A stretch of DNA of 64,000 nt from positions 1 to 64,000 of the forward strand of contig NZ_QWEG01000003.1 in assembly GCF_003515685.1 (NCBI RefSeq), written 5' to 3'. Within the stretch, counting starts at the first letter, position 1, and every line of letters begins with the position of its first letter. The DNA comes from Neobacillus notoginsengisoli (GTDB taxonomy: Bacteria > Bacillota > Bacilli > Bacillales > Cytobacillaceae). Under the pieces are notes generated by a model, which was not told the DNA's origin, did not search any database, and saw nothing but the letters and a program-made list of their open reading frames with translations. Below, in pieces: positions 8,852 to 19,096 of the stretch. The translations under genes were made by a program, and so were the position numbers.

Positions 8852-10771
8852 ATGGCGATCACAGTTCCTGAAACGATTCGGAGCAGTGCGACAGCAGGGG
8901 AAAGGCTTTTGTTCCGGACGTTGAAGACTTATTTACCTGATGATTATATTGTTTATTTTGAACCAGAGATACATGGACGACGGCCGGATTTTGTGATTAT
9001 TGGGCCGGATTTGGGTTTGCTTGTTTTGGAGGTAAAGGATTATACAAAAAATACTCTTTTTCAGTTAAATCATGAAGAGTGGCATATTCTGACGACTTCT
9101 GGCGACCAGGCTGTCATCAAGAGTCCGATTAAGCAGGCGCGTGACAATGTTTTTAAAGTTGTGGATGTGTTGAAAAAGGACAAGAATCTGATCCAGACAG
9201 AAGGGAAGTATCAGTTCAATCTGAAATTTCCTTATGGGTATGGCGTTGTTTTTACACGGCTTTATGCTAAGGACTTTGTCCAAGAGGGGCTTTATACGGT
9301 GATTGAACCGGAGCTCTGTCTGAACCGGGATGAGATTGACCCAGATAAAGAGGGCTTTTCCGAAGAAGTTTTGATGGAAAAGATTTTAAATATGTTTATC
9401 GTGCCATTCCGGCTGAAGGAGCCGCTTTCTTTCGAGGATATTAATGCGATTCGGTACCATTTGTTCCCGGAAGTGCGGATCAGTGCGGAGTTCAAGCCGC
9501 CGGTTCCTTACCAGGACCAACTGCTGTTGTCGCTCCATGATATTAAGACAATGGATCTGCATCAGGAAAACCTGGCCAAGCAGCTTGGCGATAAAAACAG
9601 GCTGATTCGTGGCGTTGCGGGGAGCGGGAAGACAATTATTCTTGCAAGCCGGGCAAAAATGCTGTCAAAACAGAATCCTGACTGGAAAATCCTGATTCTT
9701 TGCTACAATATCTCACTGGCCAACTCGATTCAGCAGATGATCAACCATATGTTGAACGAACCCGAGGATTTGTTCGATTTTAATTTTGCCGGTGGAAATG
9801 TGGATCAGCCGGTTATGAACCGCAACATTAAAGTCCGAAACTTCCATGCCTGGCTGAAGCATGATTTGAAAATTAGGGAAAGCCAGATTCCTGTTGTCCT
9901 TGAGAAAATTAAGAAGAAGGAAGCTATTCTGCCTACATATGATGCAATCATGATCGATGAAGGCCAGGACTTTGAGGCGAATTGGCTGAGCCTCGTCAGT
10001 TCGCTATTGGACGAAAAAACACAGTCGCTGCTGCTTGTTGAAGATCGGGCACAGGACATATATAAAAGGAAACGTTCGTATTTACAGGACACAGGACTCA
10101 GTTTTCAGGGAAGGTCAAAAATCCTTTCAATCAACTACCGGAATACCCAGCAAATAGTGAAGTTTGCTTGGGATTTTTACAGGAAGCACTCGATGCTGAA
10201 GAATAAAGTTGTCAATCGTGATCTGGAAGGGGAAATCATTGCCCCGCAAAGCACGAAGCGGAAGGGGCCGGTGCCTGGCATTATTCGGGCAAAGAATTTC
10301 TTCGATGAGATGAAGCTTGTCGCCAGGCTGATGAAAAAGCTGCATGAAGATCGTAAAGTGCCGTACCATGAAATGCTCGTTCTTTACCGGGTGAAGCGGA
10401 CTTCCAAAATGCCAATCATTGATATTATTCAGCGCACTTTAAAAGAGGCAGGGCTCCCGTCCTATTGGATTACGGAAAATGAGAAAACGAAGCGTTCTTT
10501 TGAAAAGGAAGATTGTCGGATCAAAATTAGCACAATCGATAGCAGCAAGGGGCTAGATTTCCGCGCTGTGTTTATTGTCAATACGGATTCGATGCCTTTT
10601 CCACTTGAGGAGGACAAAGAAAGGGAAGTGTCGCTGCTGTATATCGGGATGACACGGGCGAAGGAATTTTTGTGCTTGTCTTATTCTGGTCAGTCGGAGT
10701 TTACACAGTACCTTGAGGATGTATTGGCTGAGCGGAATAGGGAGAAGGATGGGGTTAAGAAGGTTAGGTAA
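8852..10771 (+). CDS. NERD nuclease-domain / UvrD-like SF1 helicase, 639 aa
   Basis: N-terminal nuclease-related (NERD) domain with PD-(D/E)xK residues P45-D46 and E60-V-K62 in GRRPDFVIIGPD...LEVKD. A superfamily 1 helicase core follows: Walker A GVAGSGKT at 254-261, Walker B DEGQD at 369-373, and the UvrD-type C-terminal motif YIGMTRAKEFL near residue 610. Such fusions process DNA and are common in defence islands and as accessory repair enzymes. GGAGCGGG lies just before the ATG. Codon and base use is less AT-rich than the flanking restriction and helicase genes, so it may have a separate history. Confidence 0.88.
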   Translation: MAITVPETIRSSATAGERLLFRTLKTYLPDDYIVYFEPEIHGRRPDFVIIGPDLGLLVLEVKDYTKNTLFQLNHEEWHILTTSGDQAVIKSPIKQARDNVFKVVDVLKKDKNLIQTEGKYQFNLKFPYGYGVVFTRLYAKDFVQEGLYTVIEPELCLNRDEIDPDKEGFSEEVLMEKILNMFIVPFRLKEPLSFEDINAIRYHLFPEVRISAEFKPPVPYQDQLLLSLHDIKTMDLHQENLAKQLGDKNRLIRGVAGSGKTIILASRAKMLSKQNPDWKILILCYNISLANSIQQMINHMLNEPEDLFDFNFAGGNVDQPVMNRNIKVRNFHAWLKHDLKIRESQIPVVLEKIKKKEAILPTYDAIMIDEGQDFEANWLSLVSSLLDEKTQSLLLVEDRAQDIYKRKRSYLQDTGLSFQGRSKILSINYRNTQQIVKFAWDFYRKHSMLKNKVVNRDLEGEIIAPQSTKRKGPVPGIIRAKNFFDEMKLVARLMKKLHEDRKVPYHEMLVLYRVKRTSKMPIIDIIQRTLKEAGLPSYWITENEKTKRSFEKEDCRIKISTIDSSKGLDFRAVFIVNTDSMPFPLEEDKEREVSLLYIGMTRAKEFLCLSYSGQSEFTQYLEDVLAERNREKDGVKKVR

Positions 10772-10921
10772 AATAATAGTGTAATGTATCACAATTTGCG
10801 CTAATAGATTTGAAGATGCCCTTTTGGATTTTGTTTGTACATGGAACCTCATATTAATTAAAGGAATGACAATATAAAATAGAAGCAGACAGCATTAATA
10901 ATGTTATATGGAGGCAAAATT

Positions 10922-13638
10922 ATGAAAAGAATTGACAATGAAATTTTGAATATAGATCAAGTCATTTGCCGAAATATTGATAGATTTGATGCATCTGATA
11001 GAGGGTTATTGTCACAAAATATTTTATCGCAGCTTAGAAATTTTGTTGAGCTTATTTCACTAAAAGCATACAGTAATGGTCAAGATATTGAACTCTGTTA
11101 TGAAAACATTAAAAAAGCAAATGCTTTTGTTAAATCCAGAGGGAATTTAAAGTTTCTAAGTAAATTCCATAAGCTTTTGCAAGGTACGGTTTCCCACTAT
11201 ACGCTTGGTAAGGAGAACTCAGAAAGACTAATGTTGAAGTATTGTGAGTGTTTACTAAAAATAAAGACATTTCTCAAAAGTAACTATAATCTTGAGGTTC
11301 TCAAAAATATCGATAAATTCCCTATGATTACCGATTCTAATCTCAACGAGTACTATGGAAAAATAGCAGTTAAAATAAATCAACCTTTGTTGAATAAATC
11401 AAGAACTACATACAATAATCGGTATTACATTCAAAGAATTAAGCCATTTTTCGTAGATTACAAAGTGTATTACGAAGTGACATTTACAGTTGCCAATGAC
11501 AAAGCAAGTAAGTTTGATAGAATTATCGCTTTCACAAATCTGGATATTTCACATAATTATGCAGTTAAACTTTCAGTGAAAAATGATACAGTTAATATTT
11601 TGGGTAAGGAAATGCCTATCCTCATTATTGATAGATGGGAAGTATCAATACGCCAATGTGAACTGAATAATTTTGCTGATATATTTGGAAGTCATCCTTC
11701 AATAAAAGGTGGAGGTGTTGAGTATCGAGAGTTAATGAAATTTTTAACTGAGACAGGTCTCAATTTAGTTGAATTCATTGATTTTGAAGATAGTTATTAT
11801 CTAAGTATCAAAAGTCAAATAACACAAAAGGCAAAGGTGTCACATTTTTTTTTGATATCTTAGAGAAATCTCGTGATTTGATTAAAAACAATAGTCCAGG
11901 AAGTCGAGTAATTAGATATCTGCTTTACAAATTAAATAATAAAGTAATTAAATGGCAATATAAATATGGAGGTTGCCATATTTTATCAGATTTACATTTG
12001 GATTATGGATGTATTCCTTTTGATCAAATGCCATTTAATACGTCGTTAAGGAGACATAATCCAAAAATTTCAGACTTACTAGATTGTATGGATACAAACA
12101 ATCGAGAACATGAGTTCTTTGCCAGATTTATTAAAAACAATACTGAAATAAAGGGTCAGTTATTTACCCCAAATAAAGATATTACGGGTTTTAGGGATAT
12201 TGACAGTCTTATACAGAGTTATAACAGTAAGCTATATTATAAGCACACCAATAGAAGATTAGAGCGACATAAAGAACATATTTACATAAAAGGTTATGAA
12301 GAAGACACCTTGACCATCATTCAAAAACTAAAAGAGTTTGCTTCTAAAGGCATAGATAACTATTTAAACTCCTTTCAATTTTGGTTGGATACGTCGGCCT
12401 ATGACATTGACTGCGAAGAGAAGAAAATGGCCTTAGAAAGAATGTTTGAGAATTCCAATGTAGCGTTAATATACGGCTCTGCAGGAACTGGAAAATCAAC
12501 AATGATAAATCATATCTCAAATTTTTTCAATGACAAAAAAAAGCTTTATTTAGCAAATACTAATCCGGCTGTGGATAACTTAAGGCGAAGAGTTAATGCT
12601 GCTAATTGTACCTATAAAACCATTGCTAAATTTATTGCACAAAATAATTCCGATACAGAATTTGACTTATTGATAATTGACGAGTGCAGTACGGTAAGTA
12701 ATTCAGATATGCTTAGCGTAATTACTAAAGCTTCTTTCAAATTATTAGTCTTAGTCGGAGATGTTTTTCAAATTGACTCAATAGTTTTTGGAAATTGGTT
12801 TGATGTTGCACGATTTTTTGTTCCAGAAACAGCGGTCTATGAACTTACAAAACCTTACAGAAGCAATAACTCTAGATTGCTAACTTTGTGGAACAAAGTT
12901 AGAAATATGGATGAAGATATACTAGAACACATAGCGAGGAGCAATTACTCAATTAGTTTGAACGAGTCAATATTTGAAAGTTCAGGTGAAGATGAAATAA
13001 TTCTGTGCTTAAATTATGACGGGCTTTATGGTATTAACAATATTAATACATTTTTGCAAAGCAGTAATAATAATAATCCTGTTCAATGGGGCATTCAAAC
13101 TTATAAGATTAATGATCCCATTTTGTTTAATGAATCAGAAAGATTTGCTCCCCTAATTTATAACAACCTAAAAGGAAAAATAGCGGGCATTGAAACGTTT
13201 GATAATAAAATACAATTCGATATTGAACTTGATAAGGTAATAAATCAATTGGATGCAGACGGATACGATTTTCATTTGTTAGGTAATTCCGAAAATGGGA
13301 ATTCAGTAATTCGCTTTTTTGTCAATAAGTATAAAAGCACGGATGATGATGATGAATTATCCTCAGATGCTGTAGTTCCGTTCCAAGTAGCTTATGCTGT
13401 ATCAATCCATAAAGCGCAGGGACTGGAATATAAATCAGTCAAAATTGTTATTACTGATGAAATTGAAGAAATGATAACTCACAACATTTTTTACACAGCT
13501 ATTACTAGAGCGAAGGAAAATTTAAAAATATACTGGACGCCAGAAACGGAGAATAAAGTATTAACCAATCTGGAAAGAAAAAATACAAGAAGGGACGTAG
13601 TTCTCTTAACAACTAAGTTTAGGCAGCCAGTGATATAA
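10922..13638 (+). pseudogene. large SF1 (RecD/viral type) helicase, split by frameshift
   Basis: Two adjacent frames, 10922-11863 and 11878-13638, together make one ~905-aa helicase of a family common in defence islands. The 5' part is a conserved N-terminal domain with no enzymatic motif. The 3' part has Walker A GSAGTGKST (about residue 200 of that part), Walker B IIDECST, and SF1 C-terminal motifs VSIHKAQGLEYKSV and FYTAITRAK. The break is at nine consecutive T (11845-11853). One extra T restores continuous reading through HFFFDILEKSRDLIKNN. This may be a true mutation, phase variation, or transcriptional slippage. The start at 10922 follows TGGAGG. Confidence 0.8.
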
Positions 13639-13643
13639 GACAG

Positions 13644-13973
13644 TTATTTTCCCTGACGGATTAATTGGAATCAATGACTTTGCCTATGCGGTTAATAAAG
13701 TGATAGATAAAACAAAAACGAAGAAATTGAACGGCGCAGCCATTAACCGGAAGCTAAAAGCAATGGGGCTTTTTAAGTGAAGTTGTTGATCATGAAGGGA
13801 AAAAGCGAACAACAACAAATGAAAAGTCAGAAGGGTACGGCATAGAAACTGTCCCTAAAAATTTCGATGGCAGGGAATATATGTAGGTTGTTTATAATGA
13901 GATTGGAAAGAGGTTCTTATTGGATAATATTGAGAGGATTATGGAGTTTGAGCTAGATTCGGCAGAGTTTTAG
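13644..13973 (+). pseudogene. decayed gene remnant (unknown, phage-like)
   Basis: A 5'-truncated reading (FPDGLIGINDFAYAVNK and onward) stops after MGLFK, continues after a +1 shift as EVVDHEGKKRTTTNEKSEG, and hits a further in-frame TAG before RFLLDNIERIMEF. At least one frameshift and one nonsense codon are present. The protein family is not recognised; the style resembles phage antirepressor/HTH tails. It lies directly after the broken helicase, so the 3' side of the defence island looks degraded. Confidence 0.6.
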
Positions 13974-14076
13974 ATAATTTTATTATGTTAACTGGTATTT
14001 GTATTGCTAGGATGAAGGCGAAAGGCGCTTGGTCCTATTTAGAAATCGGAGAATGAAAATTTAATGTTATAACCCA

Positions 14077-14110
14077 AAGGGGGAGGCTGCTGAAGCCTCC
14101 CCTTATTTTT
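14077..14110 (+). terminator. rho-independent terminator
   Basis: GGGGGAGGC and GCCTCCCC flank TGCTGAA, followed by TTATTTTTATT. It terminates transcription leaving the remnant region or separates it from the next gene. Confidence 0.75.
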
Positions 14111-14697
14111 ATTGCAATTCCTTTCTAGGCCCGTATGAAGATGCCTACCTAATAGGTTACTTTTTTGGTTCCTGTTGGTTCAATGGGGCTAATGTTCTAT
14201 GTCGATAAATTAGCACAACTTTTAACTTTTTTAGTACCGGCGAGTTTTAATTATATAGATAGATAGTAGTGGTCTATATTTCCTGATATTCTATTAAACC
14301 CCTTAAATTCCATTTTCAAATATCCATTTGAAAGGAAATCCTTAAATTCTTTATGCGCAAAATCGTTCTTTCATACCTTTCACCTGCTTTGTTACATTGG
14401 TAGATTAAATTATATAGATCTATTAGAAAATAATGAATAGTGGCAATATTGATGTGAAATTCCATTACTTGCAAAATTGCCAATTAGTATTGTGGCATTT
14501 TTAATAGGTTGTTGTCCAATTTATGACTACGGTTTATGGCTTTAAGGGGGTGATAAACCAAGGTAAGGCAGTAATCTGTGAATGGAGGCGATAGAGGGGT
14601 TAATAACGAATGACAACATAAGTAAAACATCAGTGTCATTGAAAAATAACAACCTACATAAAAAGTAGGCTATTTTCTACTAGAGAGGAGAATAGAT
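14111..14697. other. long leader region upstream of the M6 protease
   Basis: About 590 AT-rich bases without a supported gene. The last part holds a short hairpin (AGTAG/CTACT, 14665-14681) just ahead of the ribosome-binding site. No known riboswitch class is recognised. Confidence 0.45.
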
Positions 14698-16980
14698 TTG
14701 AAGATTAGAGGTAAGATTGCAGCGATAATGACCGCTATATTGCTTGCGACGTCTTCAACAGCCGCTTTTGCCGCGGAACCTGGCTTGGATAATATGCCAA
14801 ACCCAGTGGACCCCCAGTCATGGGTGAACCCGGAGGATATGACGTGGAATGATTATAATCCGGTCCCTGGTATTGACTGGAATAATCCGGATATTAAACC
14901 TGAAACAGAACTTAAAGGGGCCCTGATTTTGGTAGACTTTCCGGATCAGGATTTTATCTTGACCCAACCCAAGGGTTCAGAACTCATCGGTAATCCGCAA
15001 GTCGACGCTGTTCCTCGTGAAGAACTAGGGGAATGGTGGAAGAATTTCTTGAATGTTCCTAGCGAACTGAACAACTATCAGACAATAGATGGATTTTGGA
15101 AAGAGAATTCTTATGGAAAATGGGGCGTATCTCTTGATTCTTATGGCCCATACCGCTTGGATAAAAATGAATTTCAATATGGGCTTGAAAGCAGCCATAA
15201 CGCTGGAACACTCCCAGGTAACTATACTAGAGGAAACCTTTTTACGGATGGTGTAAATGCAGCTGCAGCCGACATAAACGCATCTGGGGAAGAATATGAC
15301 TTTGCGTTCATCGTTCATGCTGGCTATGATGAATCAACTGTATGGCAGGAACTCGGAGAAATGATGTTCATGAATCCGGAATCGGTGCCTGATGAATTTG
15401 GTCCGCCGGATTTACCTGGCTTTGAAAACATGCCAAACTGGGCTAAAACTCGTTATGTACCGTGGACTTCCTATTATGCAGCCAAAACGATTTGGTCTGC
15501 TGCATCCAGTGCAAGGATCAATGGCAAAACGATTCGTGTTTCTATTCAAGGCGAAAGTGATGGTATGGCCGTTTTTGCTCACGAATTTGGCCATCTTAAG
15601 GGACTAGGCGATAACTATAATAATGCGGCTCTTGACCCTAGAACCTATTCGGGTTATTGGGAAACGATGAGCCGTGGATCATTCAACGGCCCCGGTGGAA
15701 CACATACCCGCTGGATGATTCCGTCTACCCTTGGTGCATCTTTACCGGCACCACATATGCTTCGAAATAAGATGAAACAGGGATTTGTATCCGATGATGA
15801 AGTCCTGCAGCTAAACCGTGATGAATTAAAAGAATCCGGGCCGGTGTTTGCGGATGTAATCGCGCGTCAAGCGCCAGTTGGGAGTAAATTTGGCCGAACC
15901 GGACTTCACGGCATCAATATCAGCATGACCGATTTAACACCAACAGATTACCTTGCCGGTGACTGGCGTAACGATATGCCATCAAGAGCAGTATACAATA
16001 ATTACACCCTTGAAGTGGTAGACCGCATTGGTGCGGATTCCTTCGCAGCCGATTCCGGTGTTTTAATTGCCAAAACGAAAAATGCCGAAAGTGCCCCGTT
16101 CATGTGGGTAGTCGATTCACATCCCGAGGATATTCATCTGAAGGACTTTACAAGACCTGACGGCACAACAGCTATGGTTGGAAAAGGTGACCCCCGTCAA
16201 GCTCTTGATGCTTTATTCAAAGCTGGGAATGGGGAAGCTTTAGTCTCCGGCCAATTCGATGGGTCTATTGACAAAGACACGATTGTCAGCGAGTACATTG
16301 ATTCATACAATAAGCTTCATTTCTACATTTTAGGAAAAAACAAAGACAATGACGGTGTGCTTCGTTATCAGGTTGCGGTCCGTAACACGGAGGGCTCGGG
16401 CGCCTATAAACGCGGGGTCAATGTAAGCGCCGGCACTGTGCAACCTGCCGTACAGGACAAAGTGGCAGTCTATCATTTTAATGTTACGAATACAGGCGAA
16501 GCAAAGGATCTTATTCGTGTCAACGCTTCTGCCGGCGATGATTGGGATGTGCAGCTTGAGCACAGCGTAGTTGCTGTGGAACCTGGCACAACCGTCGCTG
16601 TACCGGTATACGTGAAAATTCCGAAGGGCAAGACAGCTCCGGCTACCCTTACCTTTACGGCAACTTCAGAGACAGACTCTAAGCAAAGCGTTACCGAAAC
16701 CAATTTATTGCCTAGCAATCTTAGCGCAGCGGGTCTAAGTTCTGTTATTGATGGCTTTGCGAAAGAGGGAGCTTTCAAAGCGGGTGCAGCGCAAGCATTG
16801 AAGGCACATTTGAATTCCGTCGGTCAATTTGAAAAGAAAGGATCCGCGGATAAGGTTGTCAAACATGTGAATGATTTTAAAAGATTCCTGGATCTTAAAA
16901 AAGATGAGAATCAGATTTCCGGGAAGGCGTATGATAGTTTGAAAGCGTATGCCGATGCCATGATTGAGATTTGGCAATAG
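14698..16980 (+). CDS. secreted M6-family metalloprotease (immune inhibitor A-like), 760 aa
   Basis: Signal peptide with cleavage after about AFA (residue 25). The catalytic zinc motif is HEFGH at 295-299 followed by LKGLGDNY, as in M6 immune inhibitor A-type peptidases. A middle beta-rich domain and a NEW3-like segment (about 575-660) precede a C-terminal helical FIMAH-type module (SVIDGFAKEGAFKAG to the end). Start is TTG at 14698 behind GAGAGGAG. It would be exported and act on extracellular protein. At 760 aa it is near the size of InhA homologues. The substrate is unknown. Confidence 0.87.
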   Translation: MKIRGKIAAIMTAILLATSSTAAFAAEPGLDNMPNPVDPQSWVNPEDMTWNDYNPVPGIDWNNPDIKPETELKGALILVDFPDQDFILTQPKGSELIGNPQVDAVPREELGEWWKNFLNVPSELNNYQTIDGFWKENSYGKWGVSLDSYGPYRLDKNEFQYGLESSHNAGTLPGNYTRGNLFTDGVNAAAADINASGEEYDFAFIVHAGYDESTVWQELGEMMFMNPESVPDEFGPPDLPGFENMPNWAKTRYVPWTSYYAAKTIWSAASSARINGKTIRVSIQGESDGMAVFAHEFGHLKGLGDNYNNAALDPRTYSGYWETMSRGSFNGPGGTHTRWMIPSTLGASLPAPHMLRNKMKQGFVSDDEVLQLNRDELKESGPVFADVIARQAPVGSKFGRTGLHGINISMTDLTPTDYLAGDWRNDMPSRAVYNNYTLEVVDRIGADSFAADSGVLIAKTKNAESAPFMWVVDSHPEDIHLKDFTRPDGTTAMVGKGDPRQALDALFKAGNGEALVSGQFDGSIDKDTIVSEYIDSYNKLHFYILGKNKDNDGVLRYQVAVRNTEGSGAYKRGVNVSAGTVQPAVQDKVAVYHFNVTNTGEAKDLIRVNASAGDDWDVQLEHSVVAVEPGTTVAVPVYVKIPKGKTAPATLTFTATSETDSKQSVTETNLLPSNLSAAGLSSVIDGFAKEGAFKAGAAQALKAHLNSVGQFEKKGSADKVVKHVNDFKRFLDLKKDENQISGKAYDSLKAYADAMIEIWQ

Positions 16981-17180
16981 GTTAAGTTCACTGTCAAAAT
17001 ATACCTCCTGTGCCGGGGATAACCTGGTACGGGGGGAACAAACTCAAAATCTATTAAATTGCGAAGATGAGAAATGAATAGCCCTTCTATTAATCTTGTT
17101 AATTGATGATCTGAAAAGGTAACCAAAGTCAGATTCACCGTCAAGATTTTTGGGAGTTGCCAAAGCAGGAGTGAAGATAA

Positions 17181-18050
17181 TTGAAGAATAGGATTTCAGT
17201 TTTAGCCATTATATCATTGTTAGTTTTACTCGGTGCCTGTTCGGCTCAAACCTCTGGCAAGGAGAGCGAGGTGCTTGTTAAAACGAAATATGGAAATATT
17301 ACCAAAGATGATTTATTTAAAGAAGTGACTAGTTCCGATCGGGGAAAAGAATTGATTCAAAAGCTGGTCTATATGAAAATTTTGGAAGAGAAATACGAGG
17401 TAACTGATAAAGAGGTGAATCAACGGCTGGACGATATAAAGGAACAGGCCGGTGAATTTGAAATGTTCCTGCAGAAACAGGGCTTTGAAAATGAAAAGCA
17501 ATTAAAAGAACATATAAAACAATCACTTTATTTCTTTAAAGCGACAACAGAAGGCGCGAAAGTCTCAGATAAGCAAATACAAGATTATTATGAACAAAAT
17601 AAAGACCTATACACGAAGGTAAGAACCAGCCATATTCTAGTGGATCAGGAGTCAACTGCAAAAGAAATTAAAAACGAACTAAAGAAAGGAACCGACTTTG
17701 CCGAATTAGCTAAAAAACAATCAACAGATAAGGTGTCTGCAGCAGAAGGCGGAGATTTGGGCTATCTTTCCGGACGAAGCCAGGAATTGGATCCGACATT
17801 TCTTGCGGCGGCAATGAAATTGAAAAAAGGTGAAGTGAGCGAGCCAGTTAAGACAGTATTTGGATATCACATTATTAAGGTAACAGATAGAGAGGAGACA
17901 CCATTGAATGAGGTGAAAGACCAAATCAAGCAAACGCTTATGGGACAAGTCGCAAAACCAGTACAGGAGATATTAAACAAATTGAATAAAGAAATTGAGA
18001 TAACAGAAGATGCATTTAAAGATGCATTTAAGGATGTAGGACCAAAATAA
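17181..18050 (+). CDS. prsA: PrsA foldase lipoprotein (peptidyl-prolyl isomerase)
   Basis: Lipoprotein signal with lipobox LLGAC (lipidated Cys20), an N-terminal helical chaperone part, and a parvulin domain (about 145-235) with the signature VRTSHILV and FGYHIIKV, then a C-terminal helix. At 289 aa it matches the family. PrsA is anchored outside the membrane and folds secreted proteins such as the neighbouring protease. TTG start at 17181 behind AGGAGTG. A strong hairpin follows the stop. Bacillus species often have several prsA paralogues; which this is cannot be told. Confidence 0.9.
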   Translation: MKNRISVLAIISLLVLLGACSAQTSGKESEVLVKTKYGNITKDDLFKEVTSSDRGKELIQKLVYMKILEEKYEVTDKEVNQRLDDIKEQAGEFEMFLQKQGFENEKQLKEHIKQSLYFFKATTEGAKVSDKQIQDYYEQNKDLYTKVRTSHILVDQESTAKEIKNELKKGTDFAELAKKQSTDKVSAAEGGDLGYLSGRSQELDPTFLAAAMKLKKGEVSEPVKTVFGYHIIKVTDREETPLNEVKDQIKQTLMGQVAKPVQEILNKLNKEIEITEDAFKDAFKDVGPK

Positions 18051-18057
18051 CCAAAAA

Positions 18058-18100
18058 GGACGGGTTCTAGTTTGCCAAAAGGCAAACCGAGAACCGTCCC
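18058..18100 (+). terminator. long hairpin terminator carrying a GGGACGGTTC-type repeat
   Basis: GGACGGGTTCT-AGTTTGCC pairs with GGCAAACC-AGAACCGTCC around AAAA. It lies 8 bp after prsA. The arms contain the GAACCGTCCC word shared with repeats at 50.1, 53.1, 55.9, 57.9 and 62.3 kb, so it is probably one of that family used as a terminator. Confidence 0.7.
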
Positions 18101-18124
18101 CACTCTGCTTCTTTTGATGCAAAC

Positions 18125-18163
18125 GAGGATGGAGCCGCTTGGCTTGCATCCTCTTCTTTTTAT
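18125..18163. terminator. second hairpin between prsA and tetR
   Basis: GAGGATG and CATCCTC pair around a 15-nt loop and are followed by TTCTTTTTATT. GAGGATG/CATCCTC hairpins also appear at 19870 and 57198. Confidence 0.55.
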
Positions 18164-18187
18164 TGAGGACTAAAAGTTAAAGTTATG

Positions 18188-18265
18188 TGACACAATGTCA
18201 TGTTTCATTGACGTATGACACCGTGTCATATATAATCGTCTTATCGCTAATGTGACACGCTGTCA
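18188..18265 (+). promoter_or_regulatory. tetR promoter with three TGACAC-N-TGTCA operators
   Basis: Three near-identical 13-bp palindromes TGACACNNTGTCA lie at 18188-18200, 18216-18228 and 18253-18265. A near-consensus promoter has TTGACG (18208-18213) and TATAAT (18231-18236) with a 17-bp spacer, and the middle operator fills this spacer. Binding of the TetR-type product encoded at 18290 would directly block RNA polymerase, so autorepression is very likely. Confidence 0.85.
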
Positions 18266-18289
18266 TTCGATTGATGGGAGGTTTATAGA

Positions 18290-18913
18290 ATGCCAAAACA
18301 AACTTTTTTTCATTTACCTGAAGACAAGCAGGGCACATTGATTCAAGCTGCTAAAAAAGAGTTTTCACGAGTCCCGTTACATGAAAGCTTAATTTCGAAT
18401 ATTATAAAAGATGCGGGAATTCCTCGGGGTAGTTTTTACCAATATTTCGAAGGGAAAGAGGACTTATATTATTTCCTCTTAAACCAGATTTCAGAGAAAA
18501 ATAATGATCGGTTTATCGCTTCCTTGAAGGAGAATAACGGGGATGTATTTGAATCTTTTATTGATTCCTTTCAGTTTATGATTCAGAACCACAGAAATCA
18601 GGAACACAAAAACTTTTTTAAGCATGCTTTTTTAAATATGAATTATAAATTGGAAAATATATTAGCTAGTAACATGTACCAGGAAAACCGGAAAAGTCAG
18701 TATCTAACTATGATTAGCTTAATCAATACCGAAAATTTGAATTTGAAGGATGAACGTGAACTTCACCATCTGTTCCAAATTATGATCTCTGTCACTTTTC
18801 AAAATGTTATTCAAGCGTTTGTAAGGGATCTTACAGATGAAGAGGCTTTAAAAAATTATGTTGAGCAACTGGAACTGTTAAAAAGAGGCTTATATAAGGA
18901 AGAGAATCTATGA
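18290..18913 (+). CDS. TetR-family transcriptional regulator, 207 aa
   Basis: N-terminal TetR helix-turn-helix (LISNIIKDAGIPRGSFYQYFEGKEDLYY, residues about 33-60) and a helical ligand-binding domain of normal length. GGGAGG precedes the ATG. Three palindromic operators upstream make it self-repressing. TetR proteins of this kind usually control an efflux or lipid gene downstream, but here only a 41-codon frame overlaps its stop, so the regulated partner may be lost or elsewhere. Confidence 0.88.
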   Translation: MPKQTFFHLPEDKQGTLIQAAKKEFSRVPLHESLISNIIKDAGIPRGSFYQYFEGKEDLYYFLLNQISEKNNDRFIASLKENNGDVFESFIDSFQFMIQNHRNQEHKNFFKHAFLNMNYKLENILASNMYQENRKSQYLTMISLINTENLNLKDERELHHLFQIMISVTFQNVIQAFVRDLTDEEALKNYVEQLELLKRGLYKEENL

Positions 18914-19035
18914 GCTCTTTTAAAGTAGTGAGAACAGAGAGGATTTTTTTGCAAAGGATTGTTAAAAAACTGCAAAATCAGGGCGTCAATGCACAGATAT
19001 GCAAACGGCCAAAACAAATTCAAAAACATTTTTGA
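18910..19035 (+). CDS. small basic ORF coupled to tetR, 41 aa
   Basis: ATG overlaps the tetR stop as ATGA, the arrangement of translationally coupled genes, and AGGAAGAG lies just upstream. The 41-residue product (MSSFKVVRTERIFLQRIVKK and onward) is basic and matches no family known to me. It could be a real small protein or the stub of a deleted downstream gene. Confidence 0.4.
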   Translation: MSSFKVVRTERIFLQRIVKKLQNQGVNAQICKRPKQIQKHF

Positions 19036-19096
19036 AAGGCTAATGTTTATGAAACATACGTGTTAGCAGTTTTAATCGAATGGAAGGTGCATAAAC

